From the NCBI RefSeq assembly GCF_900107925.1, contig NZ_FNUJ01000003.1, positions 1,029,071-1,093,070 of the forward strand: a stretch of DNA of 64,000 nucleotides, written 5' to 3'. Source of the DNA: Amycolatopsis pretoriensis (GTDB lineage Bacteria > Actinomycetota > Actinomycetes > Mycobacteriales > Pseudonocardiaceae). Positions within the stretch are counted from its first letter, which is position 1. Each line of letters starts with the position of its first letter. Shown here in pieces: positions 35,561 to 45,600 of this stretch. The notes under the pieces are model-generated. The model had not been told where the DNA came from, did no database searches, and was given only the letters and a program-made list of their open reading frames with translations. The position numbers were made by a program, and so were the translations under genes.

Positions 35561-37809
35561 CAGAGCCTCACCATACCCGGCAGCAGGTCCAGTTTGGCGG
35601 CCAGGACGGCCGGGATCCCTTGGTCGAGGTCACCCGCCTTGCCGGCTTTGGCCGCTGCCTGCCGGAGCTTGGTCTCCGCAAGCCGGTCAACCGAAATCCG
35701 GTTGGCGACTGCTCGCCCCTCGGCGTCGATCTCCCGCGCTGACAGCTCTCGCAGGAAGATCCGGCCTCGAGCATCGGTCGAGGGCTCGGCGACGGCAAGG
35801 ACCTTGAACCGGGTTCCCGGCAGGAAGACAACCCGACTGGACCCCTGCCGGGGTTCCAGCACTTCGGTTATCCGCCCGGTCGCCGACCAGATGAGCAGAT
35901 CGGTGTCGCCCTCGCCTGCGGCAAGCTCGGTAAGGACGTTGAAAAAGCCCCATTCGGCGAGTACGGGATGTTCTCGGCAGAAGTCCCACTGCCAGATCGT
36001 CGGAGTGAGCGTGGTCGCGGTGCTCCCATGATGCGATGGCAGCCGGCCGAGACCTGCGGCCACGCACCGGCCTAGCCGCACATCCGCATCGGCTGGACCG
36101 GTACGGAGAGCCCGGTCGAGGTCCCCGGTGCGCCCGGCGAGGTAGAGGCGTGCCGCCACCAGATCGGCCAGCGCGTCCTCGGCCGGCGACCTCCCGGCGA
36201 GCCGGGGATGCCGGGCCAGGATGTCTGCTACCGGCCCGGCTTCGGTGTCGAACGAGGATCGCCACGCCTCTCGCAACCAGGCTCGATCGGCACTCAGATC
36301 GGTGCCCGGAATGGCGGCCTTCCCCTCGGTCGGCACCGGCTGGGGTCGCTCGTCCGGCCAGTCCACGGGAGCCGGCTCAGCGATCCCGGCGCGCACGGCT
36401 GCCTGTGTGATCGCTTTTGCCGGGAAAACAAAGCCCTCGGTGCCGAGCAGGCGGCTTAGAGCCGGCAGCGACGGCACGGAAAGCCGCGTTGTCACCTCGG
36501 ATTCGTAATCGGCGACTTCCGGCTCAGGTGACGCGCCGGCATCCTGCGGGAGTCCCTTGGGCCCGGTCGGTTCGCCGGCCGGGCGGAGCTCAATTGCGAG
36601 CCGGGTCTGGTGATCGAGACGCTCGCGTACCTCCTGGGCCAGGCCAAGCATCCGGTTCGCGTTCGTGACTGCCGGACCACCGGCGCTGTAGAACAGGTAC
36701 GGCTCCCTCGGGTCCGCTCGGACGCCACGGATGCCTTCCGGATCTTCGAGCGTCTCGGCGGGGCGAAGCCAAAGCCCCGCCGGCACCACTTCGAGAACGA
36801 CATCCGGGCCGTACCGGTAAATTCCAGGGGCTATCTCCGGCAACTCGGGTATGGGGGCGCGGTGAGCGAGCCGGTCCGGTGCTCCGGACAGGCCCGGCCG
36901 GTAGCCGAAGAGCTGGATGAACGTGTTCCATCCGTGCGATCCGTCCGGCCGAATCGTGAAGACTTGATGAGCGTCCAAGGGTCCGGCGGGCATGCCAGCG
37001 TAGAGCCGAACCTGCTCGCCGAGCAGGTCGGCCAGCACGCGGCCAAGTGGCGTCTCGCCGGACAGCCGTACCGGACCGTAGTGCACGAAGCACGCCCGGG
37101 CCCGGACGTCCGCAGGCAGCCGTGTCCAAAAGCGGCGAATCGCTTCGGGGTCCAGCTCCGGCATGTGCTGCCCGTTGAGCACCACGGTCAGCGCGTCCGG
37201 GCGATACGGCAGGGTGCGGGTCAGTCGCGCTCGGCTCACCGCCAGCCAGCGCGGGTCACCGTCGGCCCGCAACCAGACCCCGGCAGGCAGCGGCTCGGCG
37301 CCGCTGGCCGGTCCGATCGGGACAACCTGCGCGACAGCCTGTGACTCCCAGCCCGGGCGCGGATGACGGCTGCCCTCTCGCACCGGGGGCCGCCCTGGCG
37401 CAAACCTGCTCCATCCGCCACTTCGGAGCGCTTGCACGAACAGGCCGCCGTTGGCTGCGGCCAGGACGAGCCCTTCGGAAGCGACCACCGTCCGGCCGAG
37501 GTGCCCCGATAGCCACTCGCCGATAGACCAGCCGGCCTGCCGGAACGGCCCGGTCACTACCAGCCGGATGGCTCTCGCGCTATCGGGCACCTTCGCCGCG
37601 AAGGCCGCCCAAGCCGAGCTCGGCGAACCTTCGGGCAGGTCCACCACGACCAGGTCGTGGTCCGCGTCGGGCGCCACAGACGTTGCCAGCAACCTGGCTT
37701 CGGCGGTCATTCCGGCCGGTGCATGGCACACCAGCGTCGGCCCGCACTCGCTGATCGCCACCTCGGACGCGGCCGATGTACGAGTGCGCCACCTGTCCAG
37801 CAAAGACAA
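35560..37809 (-). CDS. 749-aa paralogue of the 803-aa T7SS-locus protein, degenerate ART region
   Basis: TTG start. The N-terminal half has repeats of an alpha/beta segment (IRLVVTGPFRQAG...GEWLSGHLG; ACFVHYGPV...VLADLLGEQV). The C-terminal half lines up with the 803-aa protein (GLGRLPSHH against GLRRLPTHR; DTDLLIWSATGRITEVL against DLDVLIWPATAR; LPGTRFKVLAV against AAGARFKALAV). The ART Arg and Glu positions are replaced (RVVFLPGTRF where the paralogue has ETVF) and FLSAS is FFNVLT, so it is probably inactive. Cotranslated with the small T7SS-associated protein. Function unknown. Confidence 0.7.
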   Translation of the reverse strand: MSLLDRWRTRTSAASEVAISECGPTLVCHAPAGMTAEARLLATSVAPDADHDLVVVDLPEGSPSSAWAAFAAKVPDSARAIRLVVTGPFRQAGWSIGEWLSGHLGRTVVASEGLVLAAANGGLFVQALRSGGWSRFAPGRPPVREGSRHPRPGWESQAVAQVVPIGPASGAEPLPAGVWLRADGDPRWLAVSRARLTRTLPYRPDALTVVLNGQHMPELDPEAIRRFWTRLPADVRARACFVHYGPVRLSGETPLGRVLADLLGEQVRLYAGMPAGPLDAHQVFTIRPDGSHGWNTFIQLFGYRPGLSGAPDRLAHRAPIPELPEIAPGIYRYGPDVVLEVVPAGLWLRPAETLEDPEGIRGVRADPREPYLFYSAGGPAVTNANRMLGLAQEVRERLDHQTRLAIELRPAGEPTGPKGLPQDAGASPEPEVADYESEVTTRLSVPSLPALSRLLGTEGFVFPAKAITQAAVRAGIAEPAPVDWPDERPQPVPTEGKAAIPGTDLSADRAWLREAWRSSFDTEAGPVADILARHPRLAGRSPAEDALADLVAARLYLAGRTGDLDRALRTGPADADVRLGRCVAAGLGRLPSHHGSTATTLTPTIWQWDFCREHPVLAEWGFFNVLTELAAGEGDTDLLIWSATGRITEVLEPRQGSSRVVFLPGTRFKVLAVAEPSTDARGRIFLRELSAREIDAEGRAVANRISVDRLAETKLRQAAAKAGKAGDLDQGIPAVLAAKLDLLPGMVRL

Positions 37810-38030
37810 TGGTCCTGCCCTTCTCTCGGCGCCCCTCAGGTTCGCCTATCGGCGTCGTTGCCAGGCGAGGCCAGGCGGCTTCCGGGATAGGACTCTGGAT
37901 ATCCCTCACGAACACGTCTCCTGCTTCTCCGCGGGTCGGCTCCTGCTGTGGACACGCCATGGAGACGGCGTGAAGACCGCCGCGGCAAGCTTGATCAGGT
38001 CAAGTCACTCCCGTTCGAGAGGAGAACGCC

Positions 38031-38672
38031 GTGCAGCCGGTCAAGGTCTTGGTCAGCGGCTCCGATCCGATCACGCGCGCCGGGGTCTCGGCGCTACTGA
38101 CCGCCTCGCGAGACGTGACGGTCCTCGCCGACGCCGAGTGGACGCAGGCCGACGTCGTCGTGCTGGCCGAAGACGTCGTTGCGGGTGCCCAGCTCGATCA
38201 GGTTCGCCAGTTGCGTGCGGGCACGGCCGGGAAGCACCGGACCAAGGCCGTCCTCGTCACCGGCCGGTTCAACGAAAACGATCTGATGTTCGCTGTCCAG
38301 TGCGGTGTAGTGAGCGTGTTGCCCAAGAAGTACGCGGCGGGAGCGGAGCTCCTGTCGACGGTGCTCGGAGCGGCCGCCGGCTCAGCCAGGCTGCCCCGGC
38401 CGCTGCAAGCGGCGTTTCTGAGGCAGACGGCTGCCCTGCGCGATGAAGTGCTCCACCCGCACGGCCTTACCCTCTCCGGCCTGCTGATGCGCGAACTCGA
38501 CGTCATCCGGCTCCTGGCAGAGGGCTTCCGCACGGACGAGATCGCCTCGAAGCTCCAGTTCTCCGAAGGAACCATCCGGACCACGCTGTACGGGGCGATC
38601 AAGCGGTTGGGCCTGGTGAACCGGCCACACGCAATCTCCTACGCGATCAGGACCGGCGCGCTGGCGGCCTGA
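38031..38672 (+). CDS. NarL/LuxR-type regulator with receiver lacking the phospho-Asp
   Basis: 213 residues, GTG start with GAGAGGAG about 6 bases before it. The N-terminal part has a receiver-like fold, but the strand that should end in the acceptor Asp reads DVVVLAEDVV, with Ala at that position. C-terminal LuxR domain: LLMRELDVIRLLAEGFRTDEI, then SEGTIRTTLYGAIKRLG. It is therefore likely phosphorylation-independent. A paralogue at 46.8 kb has the same deviation. Confidence 0.85.
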   Translation: MQPVKVLVSGSDPITRAGVSALLTASRDVTVLADAEWTQADVVVLAEDVVAGAQLDQVRQLRAGTAGKHRTKAVLVTGRFNENDLMFAVQCGVVSVLPKKYAAGAELLSTVLGAAAGSARLPRPLQAAFLRQTAALRDEVLHPHGLTLSGLLMRELDVIRLLAEGFRTDEIASKLQFSEGTIRTTLYGAIKRLGLVNRPHAISYAIRTGALAA

Positions 38673-38694
38673 CACCGAGCAGCGACGAAACACC

Positions 38695-38806
38695 CGGGGA
38701 GATAGCCCGATGATGAACCACTCTCGTATCCACGCAGCGCGCATCGCACTCGGGGAGATAGCCCGATGAACCACTCTCGTATCCACGCAGCGCGCATCGC
38801 ACTCGG
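38695..38806 (+). repeat. 53-56 bp tandem duplication spanning a ribosome site and gene start
   Basis: The segment GGGGAGATAGCCCGATG plus the following 41 bases occurs twice in a row; copy one has an extra ATG. The first copy encodes a 19-residue peptide that ends in TGA within the ATGA used as start by the second copy. Copies are otherwise identical, so the duplication is recent. Confidence 0.92.
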
Positions 38807-38993
38807 CGTCACCGCGGTCGTACTGGCACTAGCCGTCAGTGACTGCGCGGGCGGGAAAACAGCCTGGTCCGCGTCGATCTGGGCCTTCTCGTCTTTGGGT
38901 GATTTCGGCGGACTTCCTCTTGCCCGCCACCACGGCGCTCACCCCCGCCTGGCTCAGGTGCGCGCGCTACTGCAACTGCCCGACAGGCTATAG
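38766..38993 (+). CDS. Small predicted exported or lipoprotein-like protein (75 aa)
   Basis: GGGGAG lies 8 bases before the ATG. Residues 1-27 look like a signal peptide (MNHSRIHAARIALGVTAVVLALAVS) followed by DCAGGK, an imperfect lipobox. The remainder is short and composition-biased, so the C-terminal part may be frameshifted. Convergent with the SARP regulator, 8 bases from its end. No family recognised. Confidence 0.4.
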   Translation: MNHSRIHAARIALGVTAVVLALAVSDCAGGKTAWSASIWAFSSLGDFGGLPLARHHGAHPRLAQVRALLQLPDRL

Positions 38994-39001
38994 ACCAGCT
39001 G

Positions 39002-42000
39002 TTACCACGACGGTCGTTGTAGCTCCTTCGGGATGCCGTCCCGAGAGACGGCGCCGAGCTTGTCCAGGACCCGGGTGACGTGTGCCTGGACGAGCCGGCG
39101 AGAGAGGCCGACACGATCCGCGATCGTCGCGTTCGAGTGGCCCTCGGCGACCAGTCGTGCGATTTTGACCTCCAATGTGGACAGCGTCTTCCCGTTGCTC
39201 TTCGGCGTTACCAGATCGGCCGAAAGCCTCTCAGTCGCGCCACACCCCAAGAAGCGAGCCTCCGCGCGACGCAAATTCCAGTCGGCGGACAGCTCCGTAT
39301 ACACGGCGATCATCTCTTCGAATGCCGTGCGTGCCTCTTCGTCGCGGTCCAGGCCGGCCAGGAGCATCGAAGCGTCTTCGAGTGCCTTACCCAGTTCGAC
39401 GAGCCGGCCGACCCGCCGGTAATGGGTGGCAGCGGAGAGCACTGGCCCGGGGTCACGCTCGACCAGTCCGTGACACCAGTCGGCCGCCATCGCGGCGCGG
39501 GCCGCGACGCGCTCTTTCGCGGCTTCCTCGTCGCAGATTCGTACCGCGCGCATCGCCCGATCGCTGTCGCCAGCCTCCAGTGCCAGCTGCACGATCGACG
39601 GCAGCCACTGGTGCCGAAGCATCATCGGGGAAAACTCGGGGTTCAGGATGGGATCGAGTACTTCCAGCGCCCTTCCGGTGTCTCCGTGCTGCAAGAAACT
39701 GAGCGATTGGGCGAAAAGCAGGAAGTCGACGGCCTCGCGTTCGGCCTGCGTCGTCGACGGGTAGTCGTCGATGGCTTCGAGTTCGGCCGCGGCGCGGATG
39801 GTGTCCCCACGCTGACCGCAGATCAGAGCGGCGACTCCGTGCAGCAGCAGGGCGGCGGCAGGGGGTTCGCGCAGGCCGAAGAAGGTGATGGCGGGGCCGT
39901 CCTCGGCCACCAGGTCCACTTCGACAAGCGCGTCGTCCCACTTGCCCATCCAGTAACCGTGCACCGCCGCCGACACCTGCAGATGATTGGTTAGACCGTG
40001 GACATCGGCGATCCGGCGGGCCGTGTTCAGGGAACCCCCAGCCTCGGCGAGCCGGTCGAGATTCTGCAGCGTGAACACCCGGTTGTCGAGCAGATCCAAC
40101 TTGAGGTCGACCAGTGAATCGACGTCGCTCAGCACCGTGATGGCGTTGTCGACGTGATCGAGCGCCACTTCGTGATCCCGCTTCACCGACGAAGTCAGCC
40201 ACAGGGTCTGCAACGCGTGCGCGGTGAGGTACTCGTCGCCGTCCGCGTCGGCCACGGCCTTCTGACCGGCGGCTTCGACGTGGTCGAGGTCGGCGAGGTC
40301 ACCGCGGCGGAAGTTCGCCAGCAGATGCCGGTGCCTACGGCGCCAGAGTTCGGGCACTCGGGGATCGTCGACCGCGGCACTGAGCGCCTCGACGGCTCCG
40401 GCGAGATCGCCCCGGCGATAGCGCATCGCCGCCAGCAGCTGCCGCATCTCCGCAGCCCGAGCAGGATCGACTGCCGTCGATGACAGAAGCCGGGCCAGCT
40501 CTTCGGGCCGCTGCCCCAGTCGGAACTGGACCTTGACCAGGGCGGCAGCGATGTCCTCACGGCGTGGATCCTCGGCCGGGCACACGTCGAACGCACGGAG
40601 CAGCAGATCCACCGCGATCAGGGGAGCCCGGTTCGAAAGCGCATCGTGATTCTCAGCGAGCCACCCCATGACCCACGGGCCGGCGACGTCAGTCGCAGCC
40701 ATCTGCTCGGCGATCCGGCTCACCGGCGCCCCGGCACCGGCGATCGCTTCGGCAGCCCACCGGTGACGAGCCGCCCGGGCCTCCGGCGGGATGCTGTCGT
40801 AGAAGGCCTGGCGGAACAGCGGGTGCTGGAAGGCGAGGTGGGTGCCCGCATCGACGATCTGGCTCGCAGCCAACCCTTCTTCGAAGATCGCGAGCAGATC
40901 TCGCGGACTTCGTCCGGTCACGGCCGCCACGTCAGTCGCGGTGAATTCCGTGCCGAGAACCGAAGCCCAGCGCAGGGTTTCACTCGTCTCGGCGGACAGC
41001 GCACCGAGGTGCCTGCCGATCATGTCCATCAGGGAGTACGGCGCATTGTAGGCCACCGACTCCTCCAGGTCGGCCACTCCGTCTATGGTGGTCACCGCGT
41101 GCTCACGCAACATCGTCCCGGTGAGCTCAGCGAGGTACAGCGGGTTTCCGGCAGCGTGGGCCACCAGTTCCCGCAGCCGCGGGCCGACCTTGGCGCCGAC
41201 GAGATTCTCCTGCAGTTCGACGGCTTCGGCGGTCGAAAGCAGGCCCACGTTGATGATTTCCCCGTTCCGGTCCTCGATGGCCCGCCGCAGCCTGGCGAGG
41301 TGGGGGGGCCTGGGGACCGGCCGCGCGGCCGCGATGAGCAGCAGCGGCGACTGCCTCGTCGCCGCAGTGAGGCGTTGCCACAGCAGCACGCTGGCTTCGT
41401 CGGCCCATTGGACGTCATCGATGACCAAGATCAGAGGAGCTCTCCCGCACAGTTCGTCCACCAGTTCCAGCAGGCGGGATACCGAGGCAGCGGCGGGGTC
41501 GCGATCGCCCCAGATGCTCGTTCGTGCCTCGTTGTCGGACCGGTCGGCAGGCCAGGATCCGCCCGGGTTCCCGCCCATCCCGACGCAGGTGAACACGACT
41601 TCCAGAGGAATCCGGCTGGACAGTTCCGCCGCAGTCGCCCAGCCGATCTGGCAACCCCGGTCGGCTACATCGGCCAGGGCTCGGGCCAGCAGCTCGGTCT
41701 TCCCGATGCCTGGGACCCCTTCGAGCCACGCACTGCCCCCACGTCCGTCGCAGACCTGGTCGATCAACTCGCGCAGCCGTTCGAGCTCCGCCGTCCGGCC
41801 GACGAAGGCGGGGTGCGCACCAGTCTCGAACCGCCGGGCGAACTGGGTGGGCAGCACCGAGAGCAAAGCCGGCTGGGGCCCGGTAGGCCGGTAGTCGAGC
41901 CCGGGGTCACGGGCCAGAAGCCGGGCGTGGAGCTGCTGGAGCGCGGCTCCCGGTTCGACGCCGAGCTCCGCGACCAGCGTGGCCCGCACTTCCCGGAACA

Positions 42001-42661
42001 CCGCGAGCGCCTCGTGGTGCTGGCCGCTGCGGTGGAGGGCGATCATTTGCATCTCCCGGAACCCCTCGTGCAGTGGGAATTCCGCAGTGAGCGTCGCCAG
42101 CTCCGCGATCACCTCGGTGTGCTCGCCCATTGCCAGCATGGCTTCTGCACGCCGCTCGAGAGCGGTGAGCCGCAGCCTGTCCAACCGGGTCCGTTCGTCC
42201 TCCGCGAACGGACCCGGAAGGCCGGATAACGGCTCCCCCCGCCATTGGGCGAGCGCCTCGTCGAGAGAGGCCATCGCAGTATCCGGTTGCTCTTTCTGCG
42301 CGCGGGCGATCAGCCGTTCAAAGGTCAGCGCGTCGATCGCCGTCGGCTCGACGAGCAGTGTGTACCCGACGGGCCCACTGCTCAGCACGCCGCTAGCTTC
42401 CCCTCTCCCCCGCCCGGGTTCGAGAGCCCGGCGCAAGCCCGAGACGTAGGTGTGGATGCTGCCGTCGGCAGTTACCGGGGGCTGCCCGCCCCATAGCGCG
42501 GACACCAGTTCCGTCCGCGTCACCGGATGCCCGGCGCGGGACGCGAGCACGGCCAGCACAGTCCGTTGCCGCGTGGGCCCGGCTTTGAGCTCGGTCTCTC
42601 CACGCCATACCCGGAGCGGGCCCAGTACCTGGATCCGCAGCCCAGTTCCGCTGTCGGTCAT
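39002..42661 (-). CDS. SARP-type regulator with AAA ATPase and C-terminal LuxR domain
   Basis: 1219 residues. Domains in order: OmpR-like winged helix (LRIQVLGPLRVWRGETEL, ...RTVLAVLASRAGHPVTRTEL), bacterial transcriptional activation domain to about residue 250, AAA/NB-ARC ATPase with GVPGIGKTELL and LVIDDVQWADEAS, TPR-like helical repeats, and a LuxR helix-turn-helix at the end (LSTLEVKIARLVAEGHSNATI, LVQAHVTRVLDKLG). Two DNA-binding domains in one protein is unusual. It starts 12 bases after the stop of the 1056-aa paralogue, so they form a tandem operon. Confidence 0.9.
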   Translation of the reverse strand: MTDSGTGLRIQVLGPLRVWRGETELKAGPTRQRTVLAVLASRAGHPVTRTELVSALWGGQPPVTADGSIHTYVSGLRRALEPGRGRGEASGVLSSGPVGYTLLVEPTAIDALTFERLIARAQKEQPDTAMASLDEALAQWRGEPLSGLPGPFAEDERTRLDRLRLTALERRAEAMLAMGEHTEVIAELATLTAEFPLHEGFREMQMIALHRSGQHHEALAVFREVRATLVAELGVEPGAALQQLHARLLARDPGLDYRPTGPQPALLSVLPTQFARRFETGAHPAFVGRTAELERLRELIDQVCDGRGGSAWLEGVPGIGKTELLARALADVADRGCQIGWATAAELSSRIPLEVVFTCVGMGGNPGGSWPADRSDNEARTSIWGDRDPAAASVSRLLELVDELCGRAPLILVIDDVQWADEASVLLWQRLTAATRQSPLLLIAAARPVPRPPHLARLRRAIEDRNGEIINVGLLSTAEAVELQENLVGAKVGPRLRELVAHAAGNPLYLAELTGTMLREHAVTTIDGVADLEESVAYNAPYSLMDMIGRHLGALSAETSETLRWASVLGTEFTATDVAAVTGRSPRDLLAIFEEGLAASQIVDAGTHLAFQHPLFRQAFYDSIPPEARAARHRWAAEAIAGAGAPVSRIAEQMAATDVAGPWVMGWLAENHDALSNRAPLIAVDLLLRAFDVCPAEDPRREDIAAALVKVQFRLGQRPEELARLLSSTAVDPARAAEMRQLLAAMRYRRGDLAGAVEALSAAVDDPRVPELWRRRHRHLLANFRRGDLADLDHVEAAGQKAVADADGDEYLTAHALQTLWLTSSVKRDHEVALDHVDNAITVLSDVDSLVDLKLDLLDNRVFTLQNLDRLAEAGGSLNTARRIADVHGLTNHLQVSAAVHGYWMGKWDDALVEVDLVAEDGPAITFFGLREPPAAALLLHGVAALICGQRGDTIRAAAELEAIDDYPSTTQAEREAVDFLLFAQSLSFLQHGDTGRALEVLDPILNPEFSPMMLRHQWLPSIVQLALEAGDSDRAMRAVRICDEEAAKERVAARAAMAADWCHGLVERDPGPVLSAATHYRRVGRLVELGKALEDASMLLAGLDRDEEARTAFEEMIAVYTELSADWNLRRAEARFLGCGATERLSADLVTPKSNGKTLSTLEVKIARLVAEGHSNATIADRVGLSRRLVQAHVTRVLDKLGAVSRDGIPKELQRPSW

Positions 42662-42673
42662 TCCGTCCTGTCC

Positions 42674-45600
42674 TTAAAGCGCGTTGACGAAGTGCCGGGG
42701 CGACTGACTGAGGAACCGGGTCACCTCGTCGACCCGTCGGATCCCCCATACGGATCCAGCCTGGTGGTACCGCTGCATCGCCGCCCGCGACGCGTCGAGC
42801 GCCTCGGCTGTTCGTCTCGCGCGGGCGAACAGCCAAGCTGCGTCCTCGAACGCGCGGAGAGCGAGCTGAGTGACGACATCGTTGTCAGCCATCAGCTGCG
42901 CCAATTCGAGCATGGCGTCGGCATCACCGCTGACGAAGATCTCGCAGTACCGCCGCAGATACCGTTCGCCGTGCGGTTCCGCCGGTTCGGCTTCCGCCGC
43001 GCGCTGCACTTGTTCGAGACGCCGCGCATCCCCCAGCCGCAGGGCGAACCGCGCCAGGCGAGGCAGCCACAGTCGCCGGGCCGACAACGGAACACCCGAC
43101 TCCGCGAGCCGGAGCAGAGCTTCCATCGCTTCGGCCGGCCTGCCGCGCAACTCGGCCAATTCCGACTTCGCCACGAGCAGGAATTCGTAACCGGGCACGC
43201 CGCCACCTGCCTCACCGGCGCACTCGGTAGCCGCGCACAGCCTCAGCTCGGCTGTCTTCTGGTCGTCCCGCTCCGCCGCGAGCAACGCGGCCACGCTGTG
43301 GATCAGCACACCCAGCCGACGCTGGACATAGGAGGCAAGCCGTGGTTCGACATCGGTGAGCGCGTCCAGTTCCCGCTGGGCGTTGTCGCCGTCCACGGTC
43401 CAGTACCGCTCCACGGCCTGCGCTACGAGGATCCCCGCGGGCAGCGCCTGTCGGACCGCCAGCTGCCAGGACGCGGTTCCCGCGGCTACGGCAGCCCGAC
43501 TGGCGTCGTCCAGCAGCGTCAGATCGTTCACGTCCCGTGACGGCTCGTTCCCCCGCGATTGCTCTCCCGCCAGGGCGTCCAGCAGTCGCTCGTGACGCTC
43601 CCGCCAAGGCGAGCCCACCCGTGGATCCGCCAGCGTTCGCCTCGACTCGAGGTCCGCCCCGTCAAGCTGCCCCCGGCGGAACTGCAGATACGCGAGGATC
43701 CATCGCATCTCGCCGACGAGCTCCGGGTTCGCGGTCCTGGCCAGGATCGACCGGGCCTCGACATCCGCGTCTCGGCCCATCCAAAAAAGCAGACGCACGA
43801 GCACAGCAGAGTGCTTCTCGCTCTGGTGCTGTTCCCTGGGCGCCGAGCCGATGGCCCTGCGGAGCAATTTCACCGCGAGACCGGGTTTCTCGGCCGCGAT
43901 GTCCCCAATATGAGCTGCCAGCCAACCCCGGGCCCAGGAGTCCATCGCGATCGACGTCGCCGCCAACTGCTCGGCGACGTATCCCGGCGACGCCCCGGCG
44001 CTCACCAGAGCTTGGGCGAAGTTACGGTGCAGCCACGACCGGACCGAGCCAGGCACTTGGTGGTACAGCGCCTGCCGAACGACTTCGTGCGGGAATCGCA
44101 GCAGTTCACGGTCATTTGCGAGAATGCCCGACGCCAGAGCCTCTTCCACCGAACTGGTCAGCTCCGCCGAGTTCTGCTCACCGGTCGCAGCGAGATGCGT
44201 AAGGCCGAACTCCCTACCGAGCAAGCTGGCCCACTGCAGCATCGAGCGAGTCTGAGCGGTCAGGAAGGACAGGTGATTGCCGATCCGAGCGGCTAGCTGC
44301 GATGGCACATCCGGGGCGTCACCGCGGATGGCGATCCGTCGCGGTGCGGCTAGATAACTCCCGATGATCTCCAACAGGTAGCGCGGGTTCCCACCCCCGC
44401 CGTCCAGCGCGGCGCGCAGTCCGCCGCTCATTCGCGTGTCGGCCTGTCGCTCGGCAAGGTGGAGAATCTCCGTCTCGCTCAGCGGCGTCAGCGAGATGAC
44501 CTGGCCAGAGCTGACCACGCGCGCCCTGACCCGCTCGGCCGTCACGCTGCGGGGTCGCGGCCTGCTCACAGCGATGAGCAGCAGGGGTAACCGGTCGCAC
44601 AACCGGGCGAGACGCCACCAGGCCCCTGCGCTTGCGTCGTCCACCCATTGGAAGTCGTCGGCGACGAAGATCAGCGGGCCGTTTGCGGCCAGCCCGGCCA
44701 GGGCCTCGATCAACCGGTCGAGGTCCTGGGCCACATCGTCCCGGAGCAGGCTGGAGGCGGGTGCTTCGCCCATGACGGCGAGACAGTCTCGCACGAACTG
44801 GGCCGGAGTCGCGCTGTCCAGCTCCTGCGCGGTGACCCAGCGGAGGACCGCTTCGGAACCCGGCGGACCGTAAAAGGCTTCGGCCAGCAACGCCGTCTTG
44901 CCAATACCGGGCTCGCCTTCCAGCCAAACGACGCAACCACGTCCGGCCTGGAGAGCGGATACCGACGTTCGCAGGGACTTCAGCTCGTCTTCCCGGCCTA
45001 CAAAGGTCTCCGGTCGGCCGGGACGCTCGGCGGTCTCCGCCGCAGTGGCCGGCGGCCGCTCCGTCCTCGCAGCCGTCCTGCCCGCGAGCAGTTGGCGGTG
45101 CAGCTCGTGCAACTGGCGGCCGGGCTCAATCCCCGATGCGTCGAGCAGCTGAGTTTGCAAATCTTCGAACACCGCGATCGCCTCGGCCACCCGATTGTTC
45201 TTCGCGAGCGCCTGCATCAGGAGGCCGGCCACCGGCTCCCGGAGGCCGTGTTCCCGGCGCAACGCGGTCAGCTCGTAGATCAGGTCGTCCACATCACCGA
45301 GACCGAGTAAGATCTCTGCGCGGCTCTCCACAGTCGCCAGCCGGAGCTCGCCAAGCTTGGCGCGCTGCATGTCGGCGAACCGGCCTGGCAGGCCGGCCAG
45401 CGCCTCGCCTCGCCACAGGCCGAGCGCCTGATCCAGGTCCTGCAGCGCGTCCTCATCTCGGCCCGCCCTACGATGTTTCGCCGCCGACCCACGGAGGGAG
45501 TGGAACCGATTGACGTCGACACAGTCCTCGCCGATGCGGAGCGAGTATCCGGCACCCACCGACGCCAGCAGCCCGTCACCGGACCGTGGACGGCGCTCAG

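Noticed and set aside
40646..42229. 527-codon open frame on the plus strand
   Set aside because: Antisense to the SARP-LuxR gene whose domains are clear.
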